A DNA stretch of 64,000 nucleotides from CAYUYM01 sp964449305. Its GTDB lineage: Bacteria > Bacteroidota > Ignavibacteria > SZUA-365 > CAYQST01. The translations under genes and the position numbers were made by a program. The stretch is from the NCBI GenBank assembly GCA_964449305.1, contig CAYUYM010000003.1:1-64000 (forward strand), in the 5' to 3' direction. Shown piece by piece: positions 35,592 through 45,310 of this stretch; within the stretch, counting starts at the first letter, position 1; every line of letters begins with the position of its first letter. The notes beneath the pieces are model-generated. The model searched no databases and was not told the DNA's origin. It saw only the letters and a list, made by a program, of their open reading frames with translations.

Positions 35592-35607
35592 AGCAATGTT
35601 CGTGCCA
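35592..35607 (-). promoter_or_regulatory. sigma-54 (-24/-12) promoter of the DUF4402 gene
   Basis: On the minus strand the sequence TGGCACGAACATTGCT is a complete match to the sigma-54 consensus TGGCACG-N4-TTGCW. The start point would be near 35580, about 60 nt upstream of the DUF4402 start codon. This implies RpoN and an enhancer-binding activator control this gene. Confidence 0.8.
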
Positions 35608-35756
35608 GATCGAAATTCGACTGAATCCCCGTGAAGGTTGAATGACGATGTTCCGGAACGCTACATCCCGGCGTTCAGAAGTACGAAAACCGTATACAAA
35701 ACGACGCTTCGCAGGTGGAACACCCCGGTTCTGTGATCCTGCAACGCAGGTGAAAT

Positions 35757-36686
35757 TCAGAATCCGAGTTTCGTCGTGGTCTTGAAATGGAGCTTTGCAA
35801 ATCGTCCCAACGCATCGCGTCCGTGTGTCGACACAATGTGGCGGATCGCCACGGCAATGGCTCGCTCGTCGGATGCCCCACGGGGGAGCTGACAGCCGGC
35901 CTCGCGTTCGAGCTGCTGCATGCGGCGCAGAAAAGCCTCGCGCGCGATGATGGATGCCGCTGCGACAGCCACATCCCTCTCCGCCTTTGTCTGCTGCACC
36001 ACGGTGATCCGCCGGCCATGCTTCATGAGTGCGTTCTCGATGACGTGCTCCCTGCCGAACTGATCGCATATGGCGTGCGTCACCCCCTGGTGCTGCTCCA
36101 GCAGGTTCTCCAACGCCCGTGCATGCTGCCATGCCAGGAGGTTCTGCGAATTGCCGCGGAATCCAGGCTGATCGAGCAACGCGTTGTACTTCTCCGGCAT
36201 GGCGGTCACCACCTCGATCATCCCGTCGCAAAGCACATGGATGTGGGCGGCGGAATTCCGGATCATCGTATCCGTCATCGTTTTGCTGTCACGCACCACG
36301 GCGGACTTCAACTGCGCCCGCACCTCGGGCGTCACCAGCACCGCAGCCGTGATCAGCGGACCGAAGTAGTCCCCCTTGCCCGATTCATCCACGCCGATCC
36401 ACGATTCCACATGGGCCGGAAGGATGGCCGCTGCCGCTGCGGGGGCGCTGCCGTTGCAGGCCAGAACCTCGGTGTTGAACGCCTCGTCCCGCCCCTGCAC
36501 TTTCGGATTCAGCCTGCCCTTCGCATTGAAATACACCAGCGCCTTCGCCTTCTGTGGGCCCCGCGACACTCCGCACTCCACATTCCATTCCCGCGACACG
36601 ACAGCGTCGCAGGTCATCCCGGCGCCGGCGCAGGCCTGCCGCCAGGCATCAAGCATGCGACGTGCCTCGCTGTCATTGGCTCTCAT
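35757..36686 (-). CDS. rnhC: ribonuclease HIII
   Basis: A 309-residue endonuclease that cleaves the RNA strand of RNA-DNA hybrids. An N-terminal TBP-like substrate-binding region (YFNAKGRLNPKVQG, ~52-65) precedes the catalytic domain. The catalytic set is DEDE as expected for type HIII: D100 and E101 in VDESGKGDYFGP, D208 in CDQFG and E236 in TKAERDVA, followed by ASIIARE. The start at 36686 lies 4 nt after the stop of the moxR gene, so it is the last gene of that operon. Length fits the family. Confidence 0.95.
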   Translation of the reverse strand: MRANDSEARRMLDAWRQACAGAGMTCDAVVSREWNVECGVSRGPQKAKALVYFNAKGRLNPKVQGRDEAFNTEVLACNGSAPAAAAAILPAHVESWIGVDESGKGDYFGPLITAAVLVTPEVRAQLKSAVVRDSKTMTDTMIRNSAAHIHVLCDGMIEVVTAMPEKYNALLDQPGFRGNSQNLLAWQHARALENLLEQHQGVTHAICDQFGREHVIENALMKHGRRITVVQQTKAERDVAVAAASIIAREAFLRRMQQLEREAGCQLPRGASDERAIAVAIRHIVSTHGRDALGRFAKLHFKTTTKLGF

Positions 36687-36690
36687 CGCG

Positions 36691-37680
36691 TCACACCTTT
36701 CGCGCGCGGAGCTTCTCCACCTCGGCATCGACCAGGGAGCGGAGCAGATCCTCGCCCGCCTTGCGGTTCGAGTATACGAGACGGTGATGGAGACCCCAGT
36801 AGGCCACCAGTTTGAAGTCATCCTCAGTGGCGAACTCCCGTCCGTTGAGCATGGCATGTGCACGGATCAGTTTCACCAGGTAGATCCCGGCCCGTGTGGA
36901 CGCACCCACGGCGATCTCCTTCTTGCTTTCCCGTGTGTGGTGGATGAGGTTCGTCACCGCATGGATGATGGTGTCGTCGCAGTGCACCATCCGGGCCAGC
37001 GCCTGCAATGCCACAATCTCCGCAGCGTCGATCACAGGCTTCACCTGCCCGTCGAGGTCGAGAATCCGATCCATGTCTTTCAGGATCTCCAGATCCGTTT
37101 CGTAGTCCACATAGCCAAGGGGGATCTTGAAATAGAAACGGTCGAGCTGCGCCCAAGGCAGGGGATACGTCCCCTCGGAGTCGATGGGGTTCTGCGTGGC
37201 GATGATGAAGAACAGGTTTTCGAGCTTGTACGTGGTGTCGTCCACGGTCACCTGCTTCTCCGCCATGCACTCCAGCAGGGCGGACTGCACCTTGGGCGAG
37301 GCGCGGTTGATCTCGTCGGCAAGGATGAAGTTGCTGAACACCGGCCCGCGACGAAAGACGAAACGGTTCGCCGATGAATCGAAGAAGTTGAATCCCACAA
37401 TGTCCATCGGCAGCAGATCGGGCGTGAACTGGATGCGTTTGAACGTGATCGACGTCGCACCGCCGATCGACATGCTGAGGGTCTTGGCGAGCGTGGTCTT
37501 GCCGCTGCCCGGGTAGTCCTCGATCAGCACATGCCCTCCGGCGAACAGCGCGGTGAGAATGAGATCGATGTTCTCCCGCTGGCCACGGATGATGATGTTG
37601 ACGTTGTCACGCAGGCGGTCGATCTTCGGCGCCGCCGCGGCCAGCATCTGTTTCAAATCCTGTGCGCTGATGTCCTGCAT
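36691..37680 (-). CDS. MoxR-family AAA+ ATPase
   Basis: A 329-residue AAA+ chaperone-like ATPase with Walker A GSGKT (58-62), Walker B ILADEINRA (DE at 122-123), a sensor-1 ATQNPID block and a C-terminal lid with ASTRAGIYL. The ATG at 37680 has AGGAG upstream. MoxR proteins work with VWA/DUF58 and transglutaminase partners, all of which are encoded upstream on the same strand here. The role is probably maturation or assembly of an envelope complex. Confidence 0.95.
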   Translation of the reverse strand: MQDISAQDLKQMLAAAAPKIDRLRDNVNIIIRGQRENIDLILTALFAGGHVLIEDYPGSGKTTLAKTLSMSIGGATSITFKRIQFTPDLLPMDIVGFNFFDSSANRFVFRRGPVFSNFILADEINRASPKVQSALLECMAEKQVTVDDTTYKLENLFFIIATQNPIDSEGTYPLPWAQLDRFYFKIPLGYVDYETDLEILKDMDRILDLDGQVKPVIDAAEIVALQALARMVHCDDTIIHAVTNLIHHTRESKKEIAVGASTRAGIYLVKLIRAHAMLNGREFATEDDFKLVAYWGLHHRLVYSNRKAGEDLLRSLVDAEVEKLRARKV

Positions 37681-37723
37681 GCTGTCTCCTGCTGTTTGAA
37701 TTGATCGGAAGGTCGTGTGGATG

Positions 37724-39940
37724 TCATGACTGCACACGGGGCTCACCCTCGAGGTGATGCGGTGTGAGTCGGAACACGGCGTAGGCCAGGCGCAGTGCCA
37801 CGTCCTGCGGTGTGAGCGTCACGGTGCTGCCCGCCTGCGTCTCCTCCGTTGCGATGACCCCCGTGGCGAACACGCCGCCGTTCATCGTTACGGTGTACTG
37901 AAAGGCCGGTCGCCCGTTCTCGGAGGTGACACGGAGGGAGAAGGCGGGCTCGTCGGCAGTGCCCGCCTCGGTGAAGTCGAAACCGAAATCGCGGAACACG
38001 GAGATCGCCTCGTCGGCGTAGTCCCGCTGTTCGTTCGTCAGGCCGGTCATGGTGACGGAGGAGGCCTCGAAACGCAGCGGCAGCCGGTGCCCCCAGAGGA
38101 GGATGGCCTGCGGGTAGATGCGATACAGGGTGAGGATGTGGTCGCGGACATCGCCCCGCCCCAACTCGCTCCGCACCGCGATTTGAAGATCCTCCGACAT
38201 GGCCATCAGAAGCTTCTCATAGGTTGTGTCTGCCACCGTTGTGATGGGCGGCCCGGCGTCGAGCACGCGCAGGGCGCCCTCGTCGTCCCCCGCCTGATGC
38301 AGGAAGCCGGCCTCGAACACCCGGTAGAACTTCCCCGCCCGCTCACGTGGATCGGCCGCCCGCGCCCTTTGCAGGCGGTCCAGATGCCACGCCGGATCCA
38401 GATGCTTCACGATGCTCCAAGTCTGGAAATAGTCCATCACGTTCTCGGAGTAGTACACCTTGAGGTATTCCTGCCGATCCTCGATCTCCAGGTAGTTGTT
38501 GATGGCCCAGTGCCGATACACGAAGGCCATGAACCCGTAGTAGAGCTTCATGACAAACGTCTTCACCGCCCCCCAGATGCGGGCAAAGAACCCCGTCTCG
38601 AGATTGGGCTCGAAACGCAGCCGCTCCACCTGGGCCTGGCAGATGACGCTCATCTGGATCAGCGCCATCATGTCGTAATGCGTCCGGTTGAAAGAGATGT
38701 TGGCAAACACCTCTGGGTACTCATGCGCGGTCCGGAGATTGCGGAGCGCCTCGTCGAGGTGCCCGTTCCAGTAATTGATCGTCCCCATCCAGATGCGCGA
38801 CCATCCCCGATCCACCTGGTACTTCTTCGGGTAGTTGTCCAGGTAGATGTACGCCTCCTCCGGCACCCCCTTGTAAATGAGCATGTTCTTGTAGGACTCG
38901 ATCGCGGTGGGGTCCTCCACCACAGGGAGGGGACGCCCGTCGGGCTTGCCTGTGAGCTCGAACTGCCGCTCCGCAGAACGATAGTTGAGCGCTGTCAGAT
39001 ACGTGTAGATGCCGTTGTTGCGGATCTGCATGTCGAAGGGGATGCGCTCGAAATACGTGATGGATGAATCCACCTCCCAGATCACCGAGTAGCACAGGGA
39101 GATCACGTTGTCTGCCGTGCTTTCATACCAGGTGAGCAGCCCGTCGTCCAGCCACCAGCGCAGGTTGGTATATTTCAACGCCCTGTAGGCGGCGATGCGC
39201 TGCTTCTGTTGAAACGACAGCCGCAATGCCGTCTGCACGTTCTCCGACAATGAAGCCTTCAGGAAGGGAAACTCGTCCCCCTGAGAAAAGTACCGGTACT
39301 TGTAAAACATCCATGCCATCTTGTGCTGGCTGAAGAAATCGTAGGCAAAGTCCTTCTTCCACAACCCATCGATAAGCAGCCATGCCTCGCGTGCCTCGTT
39401 GAGCTCCATGTGTTCTTCGCAGAGTTGATAGTGGAGCTGGAGATATTCATGGGTCAGGTAGTAGGACAGGATCTGCTGATCCACCGACACACCCGACAGA
39501 TACTGCGTGGATGTCAATGCATCCATGTTGCCGCGATGCGGAGCCCATTTTGCAACAGGCCACAGCTCCAGCGCCAGCTTCAGCTCGTCCCTGGCCTGGG
39601 CGTGACCACGGCGATCCGTGGCAACGTTGGCCTGATAGAACCCCTTGAGAAGATGCCCGAGAAAAAAACGGTCGTCCTTCTCCACCAGCGTCGCTCCGAG
39701 CGTGTACAGATCCTCGTCCTTCCACGACATCCGCTCCAGCACGGCGATGAACAGACCGGCCACAACGCTGTCACGGACACGCTCCAGTGGCTTCTTCGCG
39801 AGCATGTCCTTCACATCCACCACGGCCACCTGGGCCGTCTTCGCCGACCATTGCGCCTCCACATGATGCGGCAGCGTGATCGTCACCACGGCCGCGAGCA
39901 TCAGCCCCATCGCTCCACCGATGATGCACCGCCGTATCAT
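37724..39940 (-). CDS. large secreted hypothetical protein in the MoxR/DUF58 operon
   Basis: A 738-residue protein with a signal peptide (residues ~1-30, ending VEAQW) and a mainly helical body rich in Tyr and Trp, suggesting TPR-like or solenoid repeats, though no clean repeat could be fixed by eye. The C-terminal ~130 residues look beta-rich (FQYTVTMNGGVFATGVIATEE-type region). Its ATG overlaps the stop of the transglutaminase gene as ATGA and has AGGAGG upstream, so the two are translationally coupled. I do not recognise a family. The moxR gene follows by 43 nt. Confidence 0.8.
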   Translation of the reverse strand: MIRRCIIGGAMGLMLAAVVTITLPHHVEAQWSAKTAQVAVVDVKDMLAKKPLERVRDSVVAGLFIAVLERMSWKDEDLYTLGATLVEKDDRFFLGHLLKGFYQANVATDRRGHAQARDELKLALELWPVAKWAPHRGNMDALTSTQYLSGVSVDQQILSYYLTHEYLQLHYQLCEEHMELNEAREAWLLIDGLWKKDFAYDFFSQHKMAWMFYKYRYFSQGDEFPFLKASLSENVQTALRLSFQQKQRIAAYRALKYTNLRWWLDDGLLTWYESTADNVISLCYSVIWEVDSSITYFERIPFDMQIRNNGIYTYLTALNYRSAERQFELTGKPDGRPLPVVEDPTAIESYKNMLIYKGVPEEAYIYLDNYPKKYQVDRGWSRIWMGTINYWNGHLDEALRNLRTAHEYPEVFANISFNRTHYDMMALIQMSVICQAQVERLRFEPNLETGFFARIWGAVKTFVMKLYYGFMAFVYRHWAINNYLEIEDRQEYLKVYYSENVMDYFQTWSIVKHLDPAWHLDRLQRARAADPRERAGKFYRVFEAGFLHQAGDDEGALRVLDAGPPITTVADTTYEKLLMAMSEDLQIAVRSELGRGDVRDHILTLYRIYPQAILLWGHRLPLRFEASSVTMTGLTNEQRDYADEAISVFRDFGFDFTEAGTADEPAFSLRVTSENGRPAFQYTVTMNGGVFATGVIATEETQAGSTVTLTPQDVALRLAYAVFRLTPHHLEGEPRVQS

Positions 39941-42537
39941 AGCGTCTGCCTCCTGTTGACATGGCGGATGAACTGCCAGAGGTTGATGTGGGACGCGAGC
40001 CATTTCACCACACCACGCCTCGTGCGGACAAAACGCCTCGCGTCCGCGATCATCCGCCGGCACATCGGCTGCATCATTGTCTCCACATCGTGCAGGTAGC
40101 GGTACCGCAACCACGGGGCGATGAAGGGACGGATGTCGAGTCCCTCGTCTGCAAGACGTGCCGCATATTCACTGTCGGTTTCCATCACCGTGGGCCAGCC
40201 GCTCAGGTGCAGACGCAGGAAAAGCCATTCCCGTGTGTATTCCAGACGCCGGCCCTCATGCTTCACACGCATGGCACGACGCTCCAGCCAGGCAAGCCGC
40301 ATCCATGGCGCAGCCAGCAGCAGGAACAGCACCACCACCCCGCCGACGAAGTACAGCCAGGGCGCCATCCACCAAGGGCGCCCCGCCTGGCGCGGACCAG
40401 CGTCCTCCTTCGTGTTGTGGGCATCCCGTTCGATGCGGGAGATGCGGACGAAGGTGAACCGATCCAGATCGCAGTATCGCGCCGCGGGGTTCATCGCCAC
40501 GCGCCCCACGATCAGGACGCTGTCGCCTGGCTGCAATCCGCGCAGCGTCGCATCCACTGCCTGCCGCTGGGACATCGTCTCCTCCGGGGTCTTTGCCCTG
40601 TACGCAGTGTCGTACTCCAGAAGGATCGGGCTGTCGGAGGGGAACTGACACACGACGGAGTCCCGCTCCTCATCCTTCCACCGGAATTGTCGCTTCACAA
40701 CACGGCAGGGCTCGGAGGCGTCACGCACCACGGCCACCAGGTGATATTGTGGCTCAAGCGGCATCGGGGGAGGCGGAGGCGTCGGGTCGGGAGGCGGCAT
40801 GCCCTGCGTGTTCCCGCTGCTGCCCGGTGTCATGTCCAGATCCACCCAGCCAAGCGCTTCACCCAGGTACACCTCCACCCAGGCGTGCCCCTGGTACGTG
40901 TAGATGTAGTACCATCCGGGGTTCTTCTCGCTTCCCTGGTCGGGGGCGAAGCCGATCGCGACACGCGACGGAATGCCTGCGACCCGCAGAAACATCGCCG
41001 CCGCCGTCGCATAGTAGGTGCAATACCCTCGGTGCGAGGACAACAGGAAATGATGGAGCCGCGATTCGCCGGGCTGCGAAGGTTTCCCCGGCTTCAGATC
41101 GTAGACGAACAGCGACCGCCCGTCGGGCCCGCCCTGCCGGAAGAACCGGACGACAGCGGCCAGCTTTTCCGACACCGTCGAGCAGCCCCGCAGCTTCTCG
41201 CGGAAGAGATCCACAATGTCCCGCTCCAGACCCGTGATGTTCAGATACGGTTGGGTGAACGACTGTGGCGTCCGCCTCAGCGCCTCGTAACGATCGATGG
41301 CGCCAAGGAGAAGCTGATCGTATTGCTGACCACCCACACCCAGCGGATAGACGTTGAGCACGGAGATCCTCGAAAACAACCGGTAGATGCCCAGCAGCGG
41401 GTACGTCCGGTCCGCAACCGCGATGCTGTCCTGGTTCATGTAGCTCACGAAACGATACGTGAGGTTGTGCCCGAAGGTCTGATCCATGTCGAGCTTCACG
41501 TTGTAGATTGTGGAGCGCCCGTCGGCACGGAAGTCGTATGGTGGAATCATGGTGGCACCGTCCAGCCCGATGACCAGGTGCGTGGGCTCGTCAAGCGTCC
41601 CCTTCAGCGGCACACGCTCCACATGGAAACGCGGGTCCTCCATCTCGTCGCTGCGGGTGTTGAACTCGCTCTTGACGGGATCGTAATTGTACAGTGAATG
41701 GAACTTCAGGTAGTACCCGATGTGATGGCCGGCGATGGGATCGATGTTCGCGACCAGAACGAGCTCCTTCGAATCGAGGGGCACCTTCAGCTCGTCGTCC
41801 ATCGTCGCACGATCCTCCACCGTGTATCGGTCGTTCTTCTTCGACAGCATGCTGTAGCTCGTCGCCGACCCGGTCCTGGGAATGCCGATACCGGAGAGGT
41901 GGCCGATGAACAGCGCGAGGAGCAGCGCGGCGAGCACGAAAAGGAAGCGGAGAAGCACCTTCCTGCGGTCACTCCCCGCCATGCGCTTGTCTGCCAGATA
42001 CCGGAACACCAGCACATACAGGGAGTACAGGAGCAGGGGGAACGTGAGAAGAAAGATCCTGGTGATGGGTTCCTCCAGTCGCGTCAACACCACGGCGATC
42101 CACAGGGCGTTGATGAGCAACACTTCCACCCAGTAATACAGACGCAGTCGTAGGAACAGGGTGTTGTTCACGGCGGAGAACCACAGCAGAATCGTGAGAA
42201 ACAGCCCGACGACGTTCGCACTGTACATGCCGGCTTCGCCGTGTGGGGCCAGCATGCGCAGAGCGATGGACATCACCACACCGGCGACGAGCGTCGATGC
42301 GGCGATCACCCACATCCGCCACCGCTTCCGCACCAGGAGGGAATGCCCTGTGGTGAACACGGCATAGGCGGCACAGAACACCCAGATGTTGTTGTGCACC
42401 GTGCTGATGGCATCGCTCATGTGATACATCAGCCAGCACATCACCGCGACATGCGGGATGATCCTGCCGGCGAGATGCGCAAGAAACGTGCTCCGCTCCT
42501 CGCTGAACGCCGGGTCCTGCCGTTCAATGATCGCCAT
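39937..42537 (-). CDS. TgpA-like transmembrane transglutaminase-domain protein
   Basis: An 866-residue membrane protein with about seven N-terminal TM helices (to ~215), an extracytoplasmic region, a transglutaminase-like core and a further TM near residue 745 followed by a cytoplasmic tail. The catalytic triad is visible: C506 in HRGYCTYYAT, H551 in QGHAWVEVY and D566 in GWVDLD. A Pro-rich stretch follows the core (~580-595). The family is usually encoded with MoxR and DUF58 genes, as here. It overlaps the DUF58 gene by 14 nt and the next gene by 4 nt. Confidence 0.93.
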   Translation of the reverse strand: MAIIERQDPAFSEERSTFLAHLAGRIIPHVAVMCWLMYHMSDAISTVHNNIWVFCAAYAVFTTGHSLLVRKRWRMWVIAASTLVAGVVMSIALRMLAPHGEAGMYSANVVGLFLTILLWFSAVNNTLFLRLRLYYWVEVLLINALWIAVVLTRLEEPITRIFLLTFPLLLYSLYVLVFRYLADKRMAGSDRRKVLLRFLFVLAALLLALFIGHLSGIGIPRTGSATSYSMLSKKNDRYTVEDRATMDDELKVPLDSKELVLVANIDPIAGHHIGYYLKFHSLYNYDPVKSEFNTRSDEMEDPRFHVERVPLKGTLDEPTHLVIGLDGATMIPPYDFRADGRSTIYNVKLDMDQTFGHNLTYRFVSYMNQDSIAVADRTYPLLGIYRLFSRISVLNVYPLGVGGQQYDQLLLGAIDRYEALRRTPQSFTQPYLNITGLERDIVDLFREKLRGCSTVSEKLAAVVRFFRQGGPDGRSLFVYDLKPGKPSQPGESRLHHFLLSSHRGYCTYYATAAAMFLRVAGIPSRVAIGFAPDQGSEKNPGWYYIYTYQGHAWVEVYLGEALGWVDLDMTPGSSGNTQGMPPPDPTPPPPPMPLEPQYHLVAVVRDASEPCRVVKRQFRWKDEERDSVVCQFPSDSPILLEYDTAYRAKTPEETMSQRQAVDATLRGLQPGDSVLIVGRVAMNPAARYCDLDRFTFVRISRIERDAHNTKEDAGPRQAGRPWWMAPWLYFVGGVVVLFLLLAAPWMRLAWLERRAMRVKHEGRRLEYTREWLFLRLHLSGWPTVMETDSEYAARLADEGLDIRPFIAPWLRYRYLHDVETMMQPMCRRMIADARRFVRTRRGVVKWLASHINLWQFIRHVNRRQTL

Positions 42538-43987
42538 GTATCACCCCCTCCCGGAAGTGCGTGCGCAGCCCCGCCGCAAGACCATCAAGCCTGCGGAACA
42601 GCCTTCCCGCTTCGGCCCGCATCAGCATGGAACGCAGTTGTGGCGTTCCCCCCGTGTGCAACGGATGAAATCGGCCATCCATCGACGAAAGCAGCGTGCG
42701 GTACTGCGTGCCCAGAAGGAACCGCCCGGAGTACATCGGGAGAAGATCGGCGGGCAGCTCCTCCACACGGATGCCCGGATGCACGACAAGGATCCGTTCG
42801 CGGGATCGTGCCCTGGCGGCAAGATACCGCTCGATGGAATACGCCGGCGGGATGCTCACATGCCAGTACGTCGAGACAAGGTGCCGCTTCAGATTCTCCT
42901 CACGTGTCAGATTGGGGTCATCCTCATATCGCGTCACATCGTCACAATCCGTGAACAGATGCAGCGTCAGGGCGCGTTGACGCATGAACACATCAAACAG
43001 GCTCGCAATGTCGGTGATGTACTGGTCATAGAGCACATGCATGAGCGATGTGTCCGCGGAATACCACGCGTGATGAAACAGGATGTGCACATCCACATCC
43101 GCATCAATCACCGAATCGCGATCGGGGATGCGTACCAGCAGCTCTCGTGACTTGGCGTACACCTTCCACATGAGCCGTCGCGAATCATCCGTCGGTTCAT
43201 AGCGCTTGCTGTCGAAGAAATCCTCCGCCACCTTGAACTTCTGCTCCGATGCCGCGGGAACATTCGTCTTCTTCACATACCACGGTGCCGTGCCATCCAC
43301 CGGAGTCTTCGGCAGGCTGTAGAGATGAAAATTCAACTCACGATCCGTGGGATGATACTCCTTTTCCACGATCGGCAGGGAGAAGAACCCGAACGGATCC
43401 TCGAACTTGATGACGGAGTACCGCGTGCGGAAGCGCCCGAGATGGCGGAACATCAGAGAGAAACTGCCGATGGCTCCGCGATCCGTGGAGTTGAACAACT
43501 GCCCCTTCCTGCGCTGGTTCTGCAGAAGGTAATACCAGTCCGTCGTGTCGTAGTTGAAGAACACCAGGCGGAATTTCATCATTCCGAAAATGAGCCGCAT
43601 CTTTTTCTGCACAATGGCATCGATCACAAACGGCTCACCGGCGACGCAGGACTCACTCGGAAACTTGAACAGGATCTGATTGCGGCGGCGACGGATGACG
43701 TAGTAGCCGACAAGAAAATACAGGTAGGGAACGATGATGGCGGCGATGTAGAACGCCAGGATCACCCCGAGCACCAGGGCCAGTGTGTTGAAAAAGGTCA
43801 GCCGATCGAAGAAGGATGAGACGCTCTCCCCGCTGCCTGCGAGCACCGCGATGGAGACCACCATCAATGCCAGGACAACCAGTCCGTTCAACCGGATGAT
43901 GGTCACGATGTCGATCCAGAAGCGGGCCTTCCTGCGAAACAGGGAAAACCACGCAGCAAGCGTTGCCGGGGCGAGCGATTGAATCAT
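42524..43987 (-). CDS. DUF58 domain membrane protein
   Basis: A 487-residue protein with two TM helices near the N-terminus (~20-85), a beta-sandwich-like segment and the DUF58 core, whose signature RYEPTDDSRRLMWKVYAKSREL (shortened here: YEPTDDSRRLMWK) corresponds to the family YxpGDdxRxIdWk motif. A VWA-like domain with DADVDVHILF follows. It is the first gene of the operon DUF58 - transglutaminase - secreted protein - moxR - rnhC, and partners with MoxR in other bacteria. The start at 43987 was preferred to 44071 because the upstream extension is not conserved-looking. Confidence 0.9.
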   Translation of the reverse strand: MIQSLAPATLAAWFSLFRRKARFWIDIVTIIRLNGLVVLALMVVSIAVLAGSGESVSSFFDRLTFFNTLALVLGVILAFYIAAIIVPYLYFLVGYYVIRRRRNQILFKFPSESCVAGEPFVIDAIVQKKMRLIFGMMKFRLVFFNYDTTDWYYLLQNQRRKGQLFNSTDRGAIGSFSLMFRHLGRFRTRYSVIKFEDPFGFFSLPIVEKEYHPTDRELNFHLYSLPKTPVDGTAPWYVKKTNVPAASEQKFKVAEDFFDSKRYEPTDDSRRLMWKVYAKSRELLVRIPDRDSVIDADVDVHILFHHAWYSADTSLMHVLYDQYITDIASLFDVFMRQRALTLHLFTDCDDVTRYEDDPNLTREENLKRHLVSTYWHVSIPPAYSIERYLAARARSRERILVVHPGIRVEELPADLLPMYSGRFLLGTQYRTLLSSMDGRFHPLHTGGTPQLRSMLMRAEAGRLFRRLDGLAAGLRTHFREGVIHGDH

Positions 43988-44098
43988 GGTCGATAAACGA
44001 TCAGGGATTTCATGATCCGCAATGATACAAATATTCCCGCTCAATCCCGTCCACGAAACACCATACCCCACAAATGATTGATGATGCGTCCCTGGTCC

Positions 44099-45223
44099 TC
44101 ATTCCCAATTCCATGACCCTGTGTAGGTCGGCACCCTGCTGCGCTTCAACTCCCGCTGCAATGCCTCCCGCTTTGCGGTGTTCTGCATCGCGGTGCGAAG
44201 CGCACCGTGCGTTGCAGGCCGCGGCACCCCGCTGACCCTGCGCATGCCTGTGGCCCAGAGTCCGCAATACACCTGCTCAAGGTGCTTCTCATCCACTCCG
44301 TTCCCAAGGTAGAAATACACGCCGCCAAACCCCAGGCGCCCGGCACGAAGGATCTGATCCAATGTCCACGACGGCTCACAGTCCGGTACCACATGCGTTC
44401 CACCATCCATCCGGGGATAGGTGCAGCTCGGGGACAACCACATGATCACCTGCCGCATGGGAAATGCATGCGCCTTCGCCCATCGGACCACGGCGTCGAG
44501 GTTGGTGAGGTATCCATTCTTCCCCCTGTCCAGATAGGAACCGCTGAAAAAGATGAAGAGGTTCTTCACACGGCTCGTGGTCAACCGACCCGTCCTGGGA
44601 TGGCGATGCTCATCGTCGTAGCGCTTCACTGCGGCATACATGGAGTCGAATTGCGGAATGCCGTTCAGCGAGTAGGCGGTCACGGCCATCGCCTTGTGAT
44701 GCTTCTCGCACAGCGTCAGCAACGAGTCGAAGCACATCCGATGGCGTCCCGGGTCGAAGGGCGTGAAGGGTAGCGGAATGCCGGGGTCATAGGTCCACGT
44801 CCAGGCGATCTCGTCGAGATAAAGACCGTCGCAGTAGCGGGACACGACCGGATCCTCGAGCATGCGTGCCACTTCGTAGGGCCGCGTGAACTCGAAGCCA
44901 CCAAGAAACCGCTGCCGGTACGCCCTGGAAAACTCCAGCTTCTCCCGGATGCCGGGGAGATCCCTGTCGGTGATCAGCACACCATTCGCTCCCGTGGATC
45001 GCCACGCGTCGATCATCGGCCTGTACGTCTTTTCACGGGCATCCCAGCGGTAACTCCTTGTGGGTGACAACCAGAATCCCACAAAACGGAAGGGGCCCGG
45101 GACACGCTGTGACGCCTTCTCCCTGGCCAATTGCGCCAGCCCTGCCTGCGGCAGAAGCGGGGTGATGACCATCAGGAGAACAAGGATGGAAACGATGCGG
45201 GGGGGGCGCGGCCGGGGGATCAT
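44099..45223 (-). CDS. secreted hypothetical protein, possible glycoside-hydrolase-like TIM barrel
   Basis: A 374-residue protein with a signal peptide (residues ~1-30). The mature region opens with RFVGFWLSPTRSYRW and contains GVLITDRD, CDGLYLDEIAW, VTAYSLNG, LFIFFSGSYL, VIMWLSPSC and GFGGVYFYLGNG, a spacing of short hydrophobic strands that fits a beta/alpha barrel. The LDEIAW segment could provide catalytic acids. I do not recognise the family and the enzyme assignment is a guess. It is transcribed as a single gene just downstream of the SRP RNA locus on the opposite strand. Confidence 0.65.
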   Translation of the reverse strand: MIPRPRPPRIVSILVLLMVITPLLPQAGLAQLAREKASQRVPGPFRFVGFWLSPTRSYRWDAREKTYRPMIDAWRSTGANGVLITDRDLPGIREKLEFSRAYRQRFLGGFEFTRPYEVARMLEDPVVSRYCDGLYLDEIAWTWTYDPGIPLPFTPFDPGRHRMCFDSLLTLCEKHHKAMAVTAYSLNGIPQFDSMYAAVKRYDDEHRHPRTGRLTTSRVKNLFIFFSGSYLDRGKNGYLTNLDAVVRWAKAHAFPMRQVIMWLSPSCTYPRMDGGTHVVPDCEPSWTLDQILRAGRLGFGGVYFYLGNGVDEKHLEQVYCGLWATGMRRVSGVPRPATHGALRTAMQNTAKREALQRELKRSRVPTYTGSWNWE

Positions 45224-45268
45224 CGCGGGAACCTCTCATGGTGTGTGACATGCCGATGGGCGGGAGCT

Positions 45269-45296
45269 TTCAAACCATCGGCAAATTCCGTATGTT
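45269..45296 (+). promoter_or_regulatory. possible promoter of the SRP RNA gene
   Basis: TTCAAA (45269-45274) and TATGTT (45291-45296) lie 16 bp apart and about 15 nt before the RNA's first base. Each box matches consensus at four of six positions, so this is a weak call supported mainly by position. Confidence 0.4.
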
Positions 45297-45310
45297 GTGT
45301 CGGACTTGAA

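Noticed and set aside
39961..41697. 578-codon plus-strand frame opposite the transglutaminase gene
   Set aside because: Antisense shadow; the minus strand has the catalytic triad and the coupled operon.
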